A stretch of 64,000 bases of DNA from Gliomastix tumulicola (Eukaryota; Ascomycota; Sordariomycetes; Hypocreales; Bionectriaceae): assembly GCA_001599755.1 (NCBI GenBank), contig BCHX01000006.1:186001-250000 (forward strand), read 5' to 3'. The notes below the pieces were generated by a model, which did not search any database, had not been told where the DNA came from, and saw nothing but the letters and a program-made list of their open reading frames with translations. Shown here piece by piece: positions 34,399-43,913 of the stretch. The position numbers and the translations under genes are program-made. Positions within the stretch are counted from its first letter, which is position 1; the number at the start of each line of letters is the position of its first letter.

Positions 34399-34595
34399 TG
34401 GTGGTGTTGCTGCGCCATCTGCTGCATGTGGTCGGCAGACGGAGTCGGCAGCGCGAAGAAGTCGTTGGACTGCATCGGCATGCGCGTGTTGGTGGCGTAC
34501 ATGGCAGCAGTCGAGGCGTTCATCGAAGGATAAGGGTTGCCGGCAGCAGCAACAGCAGTAGTAGCACCGCTCGAGGCGCGAGTGTGTCTCGGCAT
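33043..34595 (-). CDS. Myb/SANT-like DNA-binding protein with long disordered tail
   Basis: Two exons, 34595-33954 and 33684-33043, phase-0 join, 427 residues. The 269-nt intron is the longest I place in this window. Exon 1 begins M-P-R-H-T and includes a poly-Gln stretch. The Myb/SANT region follows at about residues 126-212: S-G-A-W-T-P-H-D-D-Q-Q-L-M, then L-N-W-S-Q-I, then F-P-G-K-T-A-N-A-C-R-K-R-H. A second, weaker W-x-I/L-A repeat (M-R-R-E-I-W, E-K-W-N-V-V) comes next. Exon 2 is low-complexity (His, Gln, Gly, Ser, Pro). Probably a transcription factor of the MYB_DNA-bind_6 type. The minus-strand frame that contains exon 2 is also open across the intron and upstream to 34689, but in that frame exon 1 loses the Myb repeat, so I prefer the spliced model. 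Confidence 0.8.
34370..34400 (-). repeat. CAG-type tract encoding poly-Gln
   Basis: Trinucleotide run (CTG on the plus strand) encoding glutamines in exon 1 of the Myb-like protein. Confidence 0.8.
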
Positions 34596-37349
34596 GATGA
34601 GAGAGGGAAGATGTGTTTTGTGTTTGTGGTGTTGTTGAGGTGTGGTTTGAGGTAGGTCTGCAAGGGATGACGCGATCCAGCCGAGTCAAGTCCCAAGAAC
34701 GATGGATGGATGAAGAAGTAACACTAGGATTAAGGATCCGTCACTGGCGTATAGCTGAGCCAAGAAGACAGAGGAGAATAGGCGATGACGATAGTGAAGC
34801 AGCGTCTAAGTGTTCTCTAGACGGAAGAAAAAAGAAAATGGAGCTAGGAAAGGCGGACCGAACAGAGAAAGATGTTTCGACGATATGGAGAATGAAGAAG
34901 AAAATAATGAGATGACCGTTTTTCAAGACCCGATTTGTGACAATAGGAAAGACACAAGGAAAGGACAAAAGGAAAAAAAGACGAAAAAGGAAAAAAGAGA
35001 AAAAAGAAAAGCTGGTCGACTGGCTGTCAGTCAATGTCGAGATTGTCTGAGGAAGGAAAGAAAGGGGAAGGGAGAGACCCAGGCCGACCGAGGTGGGCAT
35101 GGCGCTTGCTTTAAACAAGGTCCGGAGATGAGACAGAGACACAGGAAGAGACGCAGAGACCAGAGCAGAGATAGGACGAAGAGGAGAGGAGAGAGGGGGG
35201 CGGCAAGACGGGAGCCAGTCTCGCTAGGGCGATCCATGACAAGGCAGCGCGTAGCGAGCAAGCAAGCAAGCAAGCAAGCAAGCAGAGAGTCAAAGGCAGC
35301 GGTGGCACACCCGAGTGTGCGGTACTGGCGGCTCCTGCGCTGGCAGAGTTCATCCTGAAACAGCACCTTTTCTGCCCGTCTCTGCACCACGGACAGGCAA
35401 GATGAAACGACGCTCGCGTGTCTTCAGGGTGCAGGATGGGGCGCATGGGCCGACGATATTGGTCGGAATCGCGTCTGTCTGGGAAAGATCGGGCGGCTAC
35501 GCTGCGGAGGATGGGGCTGGCGGCTAAGGACGAGAAAGAGAGAGAGAGCGCATGCTGGGGGTGGAGACTGGGCGGAAGCAGGGGCGAGGCGAGATACGTT
35601 GGGGCGATGAGACAAGGCTCGGTAGTAGTTGTCTAAGAAGAGGACGCGGGATGGTGCTGGTGCTGGTGCTGGTGGGTGTAAGTGGTGAGCGGTCACTCCA
35701 GGCAGGCGGTCGTGATGTGAGCATGTCGTTAGCAAAAGTTCACAGGCGTAGCAACATCTGTCTCTCAGAAAAGAATTCCCGGCGGTAATAGCCAAATTGC
35801 GTAGTGACACAACGAGCCCTAAGCGTCCAGTACAGCTCGTATATCGGGTGGTGCGCTTCGGAAGTCATGTCGATCACGATCATCCACGAAAACGCAGCTG
35901 AAAGGAAAGGGAAAAACCTCGTCAAGGCGCCCCCTCACCCGCGTCAATCGACGAATTAGACGCACCAAAAAGGAAATGAAAGGGGGATGCGAGGACGAGC
36001 ACTGCATGGCGCCGTGGCACTTCGTTGCAGCTGCTGCAAGCCCTGTCCGCAGTGAGGTAAGCACCATGTCACGCACCCCGTCTGCAGGCGTCGGCGAGCG
36101 CCCAGGGTGTCTGTCACTGAGAAACAGCACTTGTTGGGGGTGAAAGGCGTGTAGCACAGCATACAGGCGCCCGCGGGATAATACTAGCAGCTGAGTGGGA
36201 GAGATACAAGCCGAAGACACTGAGAGGATGGAAGAGACGTCGGCTTGTTGTCGTTAGATGGGGTCTGTGGAGACGGTTTGCGGGAAATGGCGTCTTCTCA
36301 TTGGCCCTCGCCGATCAACAGGCGCGCGTCAAGATGCCATTCCCACTAAAAGCCACTGAAGCCAGCCAATCTTAGCAGCACGGCGGGTCCACTCTGTCCC
36401 CGAACGGGCAATGAGGCCTGTCCATTTGACGCGCCCGATTCTCGCGCCTTGTACCACCTGCAGCCAAATTTAGTGCAGAGGTACACAGACCGCCATCGCT
36501 CACTACTGCTTTGCCCAATTTCCCATCCTCTTGGCTCCCAGAGTCGACGGGCGCTTGGAGAAGGGTGCAGCGCAGCTGATCATGAAGCATTAGGGCTGTT
36601 TCAGAATCTGGGCTGCCCAGTCTAAAAGCAGAGCCGAATCTGAGGCTCCAAGTGCCTGCCGTACCAAAGGTACGTCGAACCAACAGACAAACCCCCTCGG
36701 CGGCTGGAGTTGCTACCCTGCAGCTGAGCCCGTGATGCACACGAGTTCTCGTTCTGTGGAACAGCCACACCGTCAATCCCCGGTCTAGGCGAGAATGCAC
36801 ACTTTTTACAAGTCTATTAATGGATGGGGGGAGGGTAGGTAGTCGCCCGCGTGAGTGTTGTTATTTTGAGCGTTGCAGGATCGGCGCTGCAGAGTGTTGG
36901 TTGAGTGACACACCAACTGCTCCCTCTCCCGCGTAGACCTTCCCCAACCAACACTTCTTTCGCGTAAGCCGCGCCAGCTTGGGTAAGGTTGGCTGGATTC
37001 ATTTGTAGAGTGTCATTTAGCGGTTAAGATTTATTCAGCCTCTTCTAAGGTTAATTTTGAAACCCGAACGGCTGCCCAAGGGGTCATCGGACGCAATTTC
37101 TCCGAGCTGATGGGCACTGGACGCGGCCGCTTCCGTTTCCTCTGTATATTGAAAAAGAATTGCGCTTTGAAACACGCTTCCGCTTTAGAGTACTTTCAAG
37201 CAAGAACAATATGCTAAGGTAGGCTGCCCCGGATGAGCGCCGCCTTGTAGGCCTTGGGGGCTTGGACTTCTGTCGCCGGTCTTGATCTCTGGGTGTCGTG
37301 CTGGGTAAGACAGTCCGTCATGTAGTGTCAGAATGACAGTCATACCAGA
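34596..37349. other. 2.75-kb interval; purine-rich tract, no gene recognised
   Basis: The plus strand at about 34800-35220 is strikingly purine-rich, meaning pyrimidine-rich on the sense strand of the Myb-like gene, whose promoter and leader this probably is. The rest, to 37349, has only short, biased frames. Confidence 0.45.
35257..35284. repeat. GCAA tetranucleotide microsatellite
   Basis: Seven near-perfect GCAA units in the non-coding interval upstream of the Myb-like gene. Confidence 0.85.
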
Positions 37350-38696
37350 TCACGCCTCTCTCATGAGCCCTCGCACAAACTGGTCGACCCATCCCATCAT
37401 CTGCATCAACACCCCCTCCTCAACCCAGAAGTGCCCCGCCCCGTCAATCTCCCTCCCCTCGAATCTCGACACCCTGCCCTCCCTCTCCATGCTCGCTCTT
37501 TTCTTCACATCGCCGTCATCTCGCGTCTCGCTCTCCGCCATCCTCGCCGTCCAGCCCCGCAGCTTGCCCGCCGAGACGAAGACGTCCTGGTTCCCGTACA
37601 CGGCCAGCGTTGGGTTCTGCCACAGCTTGGCCTCAGCGGACGGGTCGACGCCCGCGAGGGAGCGGGACATTGTCGCCAGGTTCGTGATGATGCCTTGTAG
37701 AGGTGACACGAGTATGTACGCGGGCCGGGGGCGCACCAAGCCCTCGATCGGCGGGAGTGTAGCCGGAGCAGCAGCAGCAGCTGGAGACGGTGATGCGGCG
37801 CCGCTGGGGACATTCACAGGAGAGGGAGACATGGGTGCGCTCAACCCTCTGTTCCGGCCCCTGCTACCCCCGGGTGATAGGTGTCTCGTCCGTGCCAGGA
37901 AGTCCTGCACGCCCTTTCGCAGCTTCTCCTCCGCGTCGTCGATCGAGAAACTCCGCCTCGAATCGTGGCTCTTCCTCCCCGCGGAACTGACGCCTGACCC
38001 TTCGCCCACGCGTAGACTCCTCCTCCCTCTGGCCCCTAGCAACGCGGATGATGACAGGAGCAGCAGTTCCCTCTGTTGGTTGGCGAGAGTCTCGGCTCGT
38101 AGACGGATATGCGCGGCGTCAGAGGCCGCAACGGGGGACGCGAACGGTGCGAGGAGCGCGGGAAGCGGGAGAAGCTGCGTCGTGACCATGGCGCCGTACG
38201 AGTATCCGCCCATGATGAGGATCGGGGGAGGAGAGAGTGTCGCATCGGGTGGCGGAGGGTCGAGGTGGTGGATGTAGTAGACGAGAAAGCCGACGAAGCT
38301 CGTGTAGTCGTCTCGTTCGGGTTTGGCAGTCCACGACGTGCGGCCTACCGAGTGGCCAGCTCCCCTGCGCGTTACGTCAGTTCCAGACCTTCCTCCTTGT
38401 ACACTCTGTTGTATTCGTTATGCGTACCTGAAGTTAAAAGTGCCGACGATAAACTCCCGCGCGAGCAGATAGCCTGCGACCTCGTCGACGATAGGATCAT
38501 CGTACGAGCCCCCCAGCGGCGCGTACGGATGCGCGACGATGGCGGCGTTCTTGGGTCTCCATGGCGATGCAGAAGTACTAGAGCTGCTCAGGGAGGACTC
38601 GAGGCCGAGCGGGTGGTAGATGCGGCAGTCGAGGACGGTGCCGTCGTGGATGCTCGGGATGGTGAGGGTCAGGGCCGGGTCTGGAAGATGATGCAT
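37350..38696 (-). CDS. Alpha/beta hydrolase-fold protein
   Basis: Two exons, 38696-38428 and 38364-37350 (63-nt intron), 427 residues. The first strands read V-L-D-C-R-I-Y-H-P and A-A-I-V-A-H-P-Y-A-P-L-G-G-S-Y-D-D-P. They are followed by F-N-F-R-G-A-G-H-S-V-G, the usual oxyanion-side segment. The nucleophile elbow is G-G-Y-S-Y-G-A-M. Late in the chain, A-V-Y-G-N-Q-D-V-F-V supplies the acid and G-A-G-H-F-W the histidine. A disordered, Ser/Pro/Ala-rich insert (about residues 190-300) separates the lid region. Probably a serine hydrolase (esterase or dienelactone hydrolase-like); no substrate can be inferred. Confidence 0.82.
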
Positions 38697-39275
38697 GGCG
38701 TCTGTGGTGGAGGTGGCATTTTGGGGGGGGGGGAAGGCGTCTTTGGAGGGGTTCGCGCTTGAAGCCAGATCTCTTTGATGCGTCGTCGTCGTCGTCGTCT
38801 TGTCGTGATTCGAGCGTGAGTCAAGGAGCTGGAGCTGGAGCTCCGGGCCTTGTTTGGTGATTGCGGCAGGAAAGTCGGGATTCAGCTCAGATGTCGGGTC
38901 GTTGTGGGGGTTTGACGTCAGGCACTGGAATGCGCTGTAATTCAGGGACCGTAGCGGGCTGAGCCCTGTAATTCGACGTGGGGTTATCGCGGGGTCTTAT
39001 CACGGCATCCTTGAGATAGATGGACCGGTTAGGCACGGAGGACCGAAGTTCCCCCTTTTCACCAAGTAAACGGGCATATACGTCGCCGGTGAAGAACAGC
39101 TTGAGGCACATATACACCCAAATTGTATGGTCCTGTAGCTCAAGTATTTATTCGGCCATGTGACGGGTCGCTACACATCAAATTGGACGGACGGGCTGAC
39201 CGCTCATCAAGGTATATTATTCATCAGTTCATAAACATCATCAAGCTATCCTACATTCGCGTTGGCTCCCCCTCA
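38697..39275. other. Intergenic, no gene recognised
   Basis: Between two minus-strand genes: promoter of the hydrolase and 3' flank of the HNH gene. Short frames only. Confidence 0.5.
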
Positions 39276-40833
39276 TCAGATATGTCCGTGATCAGCAGAC
39301 ATACTCGCCAGTCGCTTGCTTGGCCGCTCCTTGCTATCGCTCACCTCTTCCGGATGCCAGGTGGGTTGATCTCCCTTGAACCCCGACTCTTGCGAATCCG
39401 GGAACGGCGAATCGGAAGAAAGCATGGACTGTGACAGACTAGGAGTTGAGGCAACCGGTGGACTCCAGTCACGTTTCCGGCGTCGACCTCGGGGTTGTTC
39501 CTCCTCCTCCTCCTCTGTCCACTGACCACTAACAATCCGATCCACTGTATCACCATAATCCTCCTCCGATACCTCATTCTTGTTCCGCTTGCGTGGGCTG
39601 ACACTGCGACTGCGCACTGAAGGCCCGAATAAGGGAGGCAGCTTGTTTATTTGAGGAGCGTATAGTTCTCTTGTGTGCTGGCCGCCGGTCTGCATGTCGT
39701 AGAGTAGTACCGAATACTCATGGACGCCTCGGAAGAAGGTCAGAATGTTGCCGGTGAAGATGGACCAGGCGAAACGTGCGAACAGCAGCTCGACAGAGAT
39801 CCCCGTCACTGTATGTAGCATGCGGTTTTGATACAGGTGGACCATCTCCATTGAGTCCTGTGGCATCAAGACGTGTGTCACGAGTCGTGAAGCTGACCGC
39901 GCATCGGGCATGTCTGCGAGCGGCATGTTCTTGGCTGTGAGTGTGAAGCGTCGCTGGTCGAACAGGGAATGCAGATCGCGTCGGAGGAGGATCAGATTCT
40001 GCTCGTCATCAATGGGATTGAGCTCCATTGGGTTGCGAACATAACTATGGTTAGGAAGAACAGGTCATCAGCGTGCTGCCGCAAGAGCCAGGGGGAGAAA
40101 GGTAAACGGGGTACGCACCTCAGCATGTCGTTTGAGCTGAACCAATTGCTGTCGGCGATTGGCACAAGGTGTGCCACCTCACAGGCATCACGATACCCGG
40201 AGATCCGACACGTTCCATCACGGGCGGCGGCGACAGACTTTTGCTTAAACGTGGCACGAAGTGATTCCTCGAGCCGACTTTGTGGAATTGCTAGATCCGA
40301 CCACAGAGGGGGGAGATCGCCATGAGGGAATCGCCAGTGATCGAATGACGGGAGGATGGGATATTTGTCTAGAAGAGCGAAGGAAATAATGTCAGCATCT
40401 AGGTCCGCGTGTGCCACCTTGGGAAGAATCACAAGAACCTACATTTCGGGTCATGGTCTCCCAGCAAGAAGTAGTATACTTTCCCACGCAGAATCCCATC
40501 ATCAGGCCGGTTGACACGATCAAACCCGTCCCCGTTCTTCTTCGCCAACCAGCCGTCGTGCCACTTGTTTCCCGTAACAATGCAGCACGCATAGAATGCT
40601 GTGTCGTAGTCTAGACCGTCGCCATCGTCATCGCCGTCGACCGCGCTGAGGAGCAGGAATCTGGAATCGGGATCGGGATAGGCAGGATGTCTGAAGGAAA
40701 TAATGGGAATGGTTTGAGAGGTTGCTGTTTCTGGGGGCGGCTTCGGTGGCAGAGCGTGTAATAACATAATGGAGATGTGAGTTCCCAAAAAAACAATGGA
40801 CCGTGCCATTGCAGAGCTGAATGTGGAGCCCAT
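39276..40833 (-). CDS. HNH-nuclease-domain protein
   Basis: Three exons, 40833-40443, 40368-40119 and 40044-39276, all in frame, 469 residues. A second ATG at 40809 is equally possible. The N-terminal third looks like a fungal-specific domain (F-R-H-P-A-Y, T-A-F-Y-A-C-C). The HNH region is at about residues 180-245: C-R-I-S-G-Y, then C-E-V-A-H-L-V-P, then N-L-I-L-L-R-R-D-L-H-S-L-F-D. This is the pattern of the fungal HNH_2 family, with H in A-H-L-V-P and D-x-H in the last helix. The C-terminus is disordered and has an R-G-R-R-R-K-R-D nuclear-import-like cluster. Members are annotated as HNH endonucleases of unknown role. It shares a 157-bp divergent promoter with the gene at 40991. Confidence 0.82.
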
Positions 40834-40990
40834 ATGGCAATAAACACATCATATGCACCTATCAAGAAGTCTTGAAGTCTTATGCGCCTAGCCGATCTTG
40901 GATTGATTCATATCCTCTTTCCTTCTCGCCTGACCGCCTACCCCTGCTTTTAGAAATCCACTCCTTACACATAAGCACGGTCTTGAAGCG
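40834..40990. promoter_or_regulatory. Short bidirectional promoter
   Basis: Only 157 bp separate the start codons of the HNH gene (minus) and the Cys-cluster gene (plus), so both must be driven from this segment or from elements inside the neighbouring leaders. Confidence 0.55.
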
Positions 40991-42775
40991 ATGGGCAACG
41001 ACAGCCAGTACTGCCTTTCTCCTAAATGCGGTATCTGCTATTACGAGCTCCGTAAAGGCGATAAGATCCGTCTGGGTAAGAGTCGTTCTAACACTTGCCA
41101 CTGGCATCGCCCGCTAACATCCATTGTCCTTCAAGATCCGAGAGGGACGGGGGAGTACATGTACGATGATGCTGAGCTCCTGGTAGATGAGCACGGCCAC
41201 TCGTATCGCCCATGCTACAAGGCCTGTGAGCACAGCTCAGGTCTAGCCGCTGGATCTCACTTAGGATGTCTCCAGGTCCTGTCTCGGGCACCAGAGCAAG
41301 TTCTTAGAATCGCACGGCGGTCATACGAGTCTGACGTTTCTGGACGAGAACGCTGGCTCCGGGCAGGTTTAACGCACAGCTTGTCCCTATCCCTTGATCT
41401 ACCGCATGACATAGCGCGAGAAATTGCTCCGTATCTCGCACGGGAATATGCAGCTGCTTTGGTTGGGTCGCTGAGTATAGCACCTCGCTCTTCGTCAACG
41501 ATCGACATCTTTGCGCCTGTCCAGCAGCACTTTCGATACTTTGAGGGCAGGAAATACCTCAGCCGCATTAGCAACACAGATCAGCGCCGGTGTCTAGATC
41601 CCAAGTATATTTTCATCGCCGAAGATGCGTGTGGCATCACCGCCCTCCTCACGTCTGACGGAGCTATACCGCAGATCGATGCCACTGCCGGCGTGTGGTG
41701 GAAAGCGTTGGTAGTACCAGAGTCGGGCACACTGACTCTTCACAACGATGTAAGTCCCGCACTCACCGTCAGCTCACTCTGGCTCATCCATCCACAGGGC
41801 TACAAAATTCGAACAATCGAATGCGACGGGCTCTCTACCCAACACCTCAGGTCCTGGTCGGTTCCACGCCTTGCGGACTCGGACCGTGTATACCCATGGC
41901 GGACTTACATTGATGCGCAGCCTGGACTCATGCAGGCCGTCCATTACAACCAGCCCGACATGGTTGGCATTTCTATTTGCTGCTACCCAGCACCACTGAA
42001 CTTCTACATTCATACCTCGGGCGGTGATCTGCCTCCTTACTCATCCAGGGGTCCGCCCTTGTCCACCTGGTCCTACGTCCCTTTCGCGAAAGGGGAACGG
42101 ATCAATGTCATCTGGTTGCGCCATCGTCTGTTATTAGACCATGAAAACGCGCTTGTAATCAAGACAAGCCACGATAGATGCATCTTTCTAGGCGGTCAGG
42201 TGATCTATAATCCAGGGGACCTGGATTGGTCTCCTGTGGCCACACCTATGGGTCGCCCTGCGTCATTCTACTTTGACTTGCATTGGTGGGGTGCTCGGGA
42301 ACTGGTTTTCGATGGGCCCGTTATCCCACAGCCTGCCCTGACTGCACTACCCTTCCCATCGTCAGCTCATCCTGTGTCTACCCAACATGAGACCCCGCTA
42401 TGGTCTCATGCTCTTCTGGACTGCGTCGTTTCCCTACGTCCTTGCCGTCAGCGTCGCCGGGGCTTCGAGGAGGTCAGTGGACTGGAAGTGCAGTACGAGG
42501 ACGGGTCAAAGACAGCCGTCGGCGAGGTTCGCCTGGATTGTATGGGTGACCATTTTGCCGTCTCCTCGGCAGGTGTATGGCTTGGCTTCCTAGCTACGGA
42601 GGAGGGCTTTCCCTATATTACGGCAATCGAAGTTACGCATCCCGCGCATGATCCCGCGCAGGATACTCTGACTTGGTTTGAGGTTCCAATGACGGGAAGG
42701 CTGGAGTGGTGGTATACAAGTAAGCAGCTGCAACTGTGGCACGACGGTCGGATTAGTACACCAGCTTTGCGGTAG
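40991..42775 (+). CDS. Uncharacterised fungal protein with N-terminal Cys/His cluster
   Basis: The frame is open from 40991 to 42775 (594 codons). It contains a perfect-looking intron at 41750-41797 (GTAAGT, CTCAC-type branch, CACAG) whose 48 nt are a multiple of three without a stop. Splicing gives 578 residues. The first 75 residues hold C-x4-C-x2-C, then C-H-W-H and Y-R-P-C-Y-K-A-C-E-H, a likely zinc-binding cluster of RING or zinc-ribbon type. A helical region follows, then a beta-rich C-terminal half with many Trp, Tyr and Pro residues (for example W-W-K-A-L-V-V-P, I-N-V-I-W-L-R-H, G-R-L-E-W-W-Y). I do not recognise a named family. Neighbour: divergent HNH gene. Confidence 0.75.
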   Translation: MGNDSQYCLSPKCGICYYELRKGDKIRLGKSRSNTCHWHRPLTSIVLQDPRGTGEYMYDDAELLVDEHGHSYRPCYKACEHSSGLAAGSHLGCLQVLSRAPEQVLRIARRSYESDVSGRERWLRAGLTHSLSLSLDLPHDIAREIAPYLAREYAAALVGSLSIAPRSSSTIDIFAPVQQHFRYFEGRKYLSRISNTDQRRCLDPKYIFIAEDACGITALLTSDGAIPQIDATAGVWWKALVVPESGTLTLHNDVSPALTVSSLWLIHPQGYKIRTIECDGLSTQHLRSWSVPRLADSDRVYPWRTYIDAQPGLMQAVHYNQPDMVGISICCYPAPLNFYIHTSGGDLPPYSSRGPPLSTWSYVPFAKGERINVIWLRHRLLLDHENALVIKTSHDRCIFLGGQVIYNPGDLDWSPVATPMGRPASFYFDLHWWGARELVFDGPVIPQPALTALPFPSSAHPVSTQHETPLWSHALLDCVVSLRPCRQRRRGFEEVSGLEVQYEDGSKTAVGEVRLDCMGDHFAVSSAGVWLGFLATEEGFPYITAIEVTHPAHDPAQDTLTWFEVPMTGRLEWWYTSKQLQLWHDGRISTPALR

Positions 42776-43913
42776 GCACGGTGCTACTTTTGTGGATGTT
42801 TGGGTTGTTTTGTTTTGTTTTTTGGAGCATTGACCGCCTCGTAATGCGTTTTGCATGGTTACTATAGTCGAATAATATCTGCACAGAGGGAGAAGGGGGT
42901 GAGGGTTTATAATGAAGGCAGCAAGCAGCCTCTGCGTCCAGTCAAGGAAAGTTCAGCGTGCACTGGTGACTGCGTTAAAATGGGCAACGAATGTACTGAG
43001 ACGAAGCCTTGAGCCAGTTTCTCCCCATTGAGAGTTTGCAGAGGTATAGAACTAGCACCGCCAAATTAGCAATGACCATGATAGCAAGGGGCTCGAGTCG
43101 AAAGAGTGCTGTTGGAGAAGAGGGACACGCCCGAGTTATGCAGCCCCAAGAGCATATGACAAGCAGCACTAGCTGGCTGATTCTCAGAATCGAGGATCTA
43201 CTAGCATATGATCACTTTTGGCTCATACTACCTGATGTAATTTGTCACTCACGACGCGGTGTGGCTACAATACTCTGTTCTCTTCTAGAGCGGGAATCGA
43301 TGGTTAGCAGAAGACGAAGACGATCAGGGAGGGCTAGGATAGCTGAGGATAAATCCATTTCAATCAACTGAGTGCTATCTACGGAGACATGATACGTGGT
43401 GTTCAGACCTGGGGTCTCTCACAACCAATGCATTCCCGCTTCCAGGCATTAACATCCGACTCGTATTTCCCTCCTAAAGAGACACTAAGATCATGGCATA
43501 TCTGGGCCATTGAAACATCCTTGTCCGAGAGACCACACGGTCTATGAGTGGTCCAATGTATGTGTATGAAATTATACGACTGACTTGTGTTAGTTTAAGT
43601 AAAAAGGATAGATAGGATTGTACTCACAAAGTAGACTTCAGCATGATGGTTGTGTACTTTGAGCAAACATGAATTGGTGACAAGAAGTCCTACTAATGTT
43701 AATATCGCCCTTCTTCTATTCAGATAGCACTTACCACTAGTTTTGTATAGGTTGGGAATGTGAAAGCAGCTCAGCTTCCAGACCCATGTTTAAATCATCA
43801 ATCTTCCAGCCCTGTGCTATTAGATATGCTACTGATATCTTTAGTTGATCACTGCTATTGACGTTATCAGATAGCTGAAGTTGGGACAAGTCCGGGGAAG
43901 ACATCTTGACTCG
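42776..43913. other. Convergent, AT-richer interval, no gene recognised
   Basis: 1.1 kb between convergent genes. The stretch about 43560-43910 is richer in A and T than its surroundings. No protein-like frame is seen. Confidence 0.5.

Noticed and set aside
36372..36800. 142-codon minus-strand ORF
   Set aside because: No protein-like pattern and no supporting context; kept as intergenic.
43009..43371. 120-codon plus-strand ORF between convergent genes
   Set aside because: No motifs, and composition like the AT-richer intergenic DNA around it.
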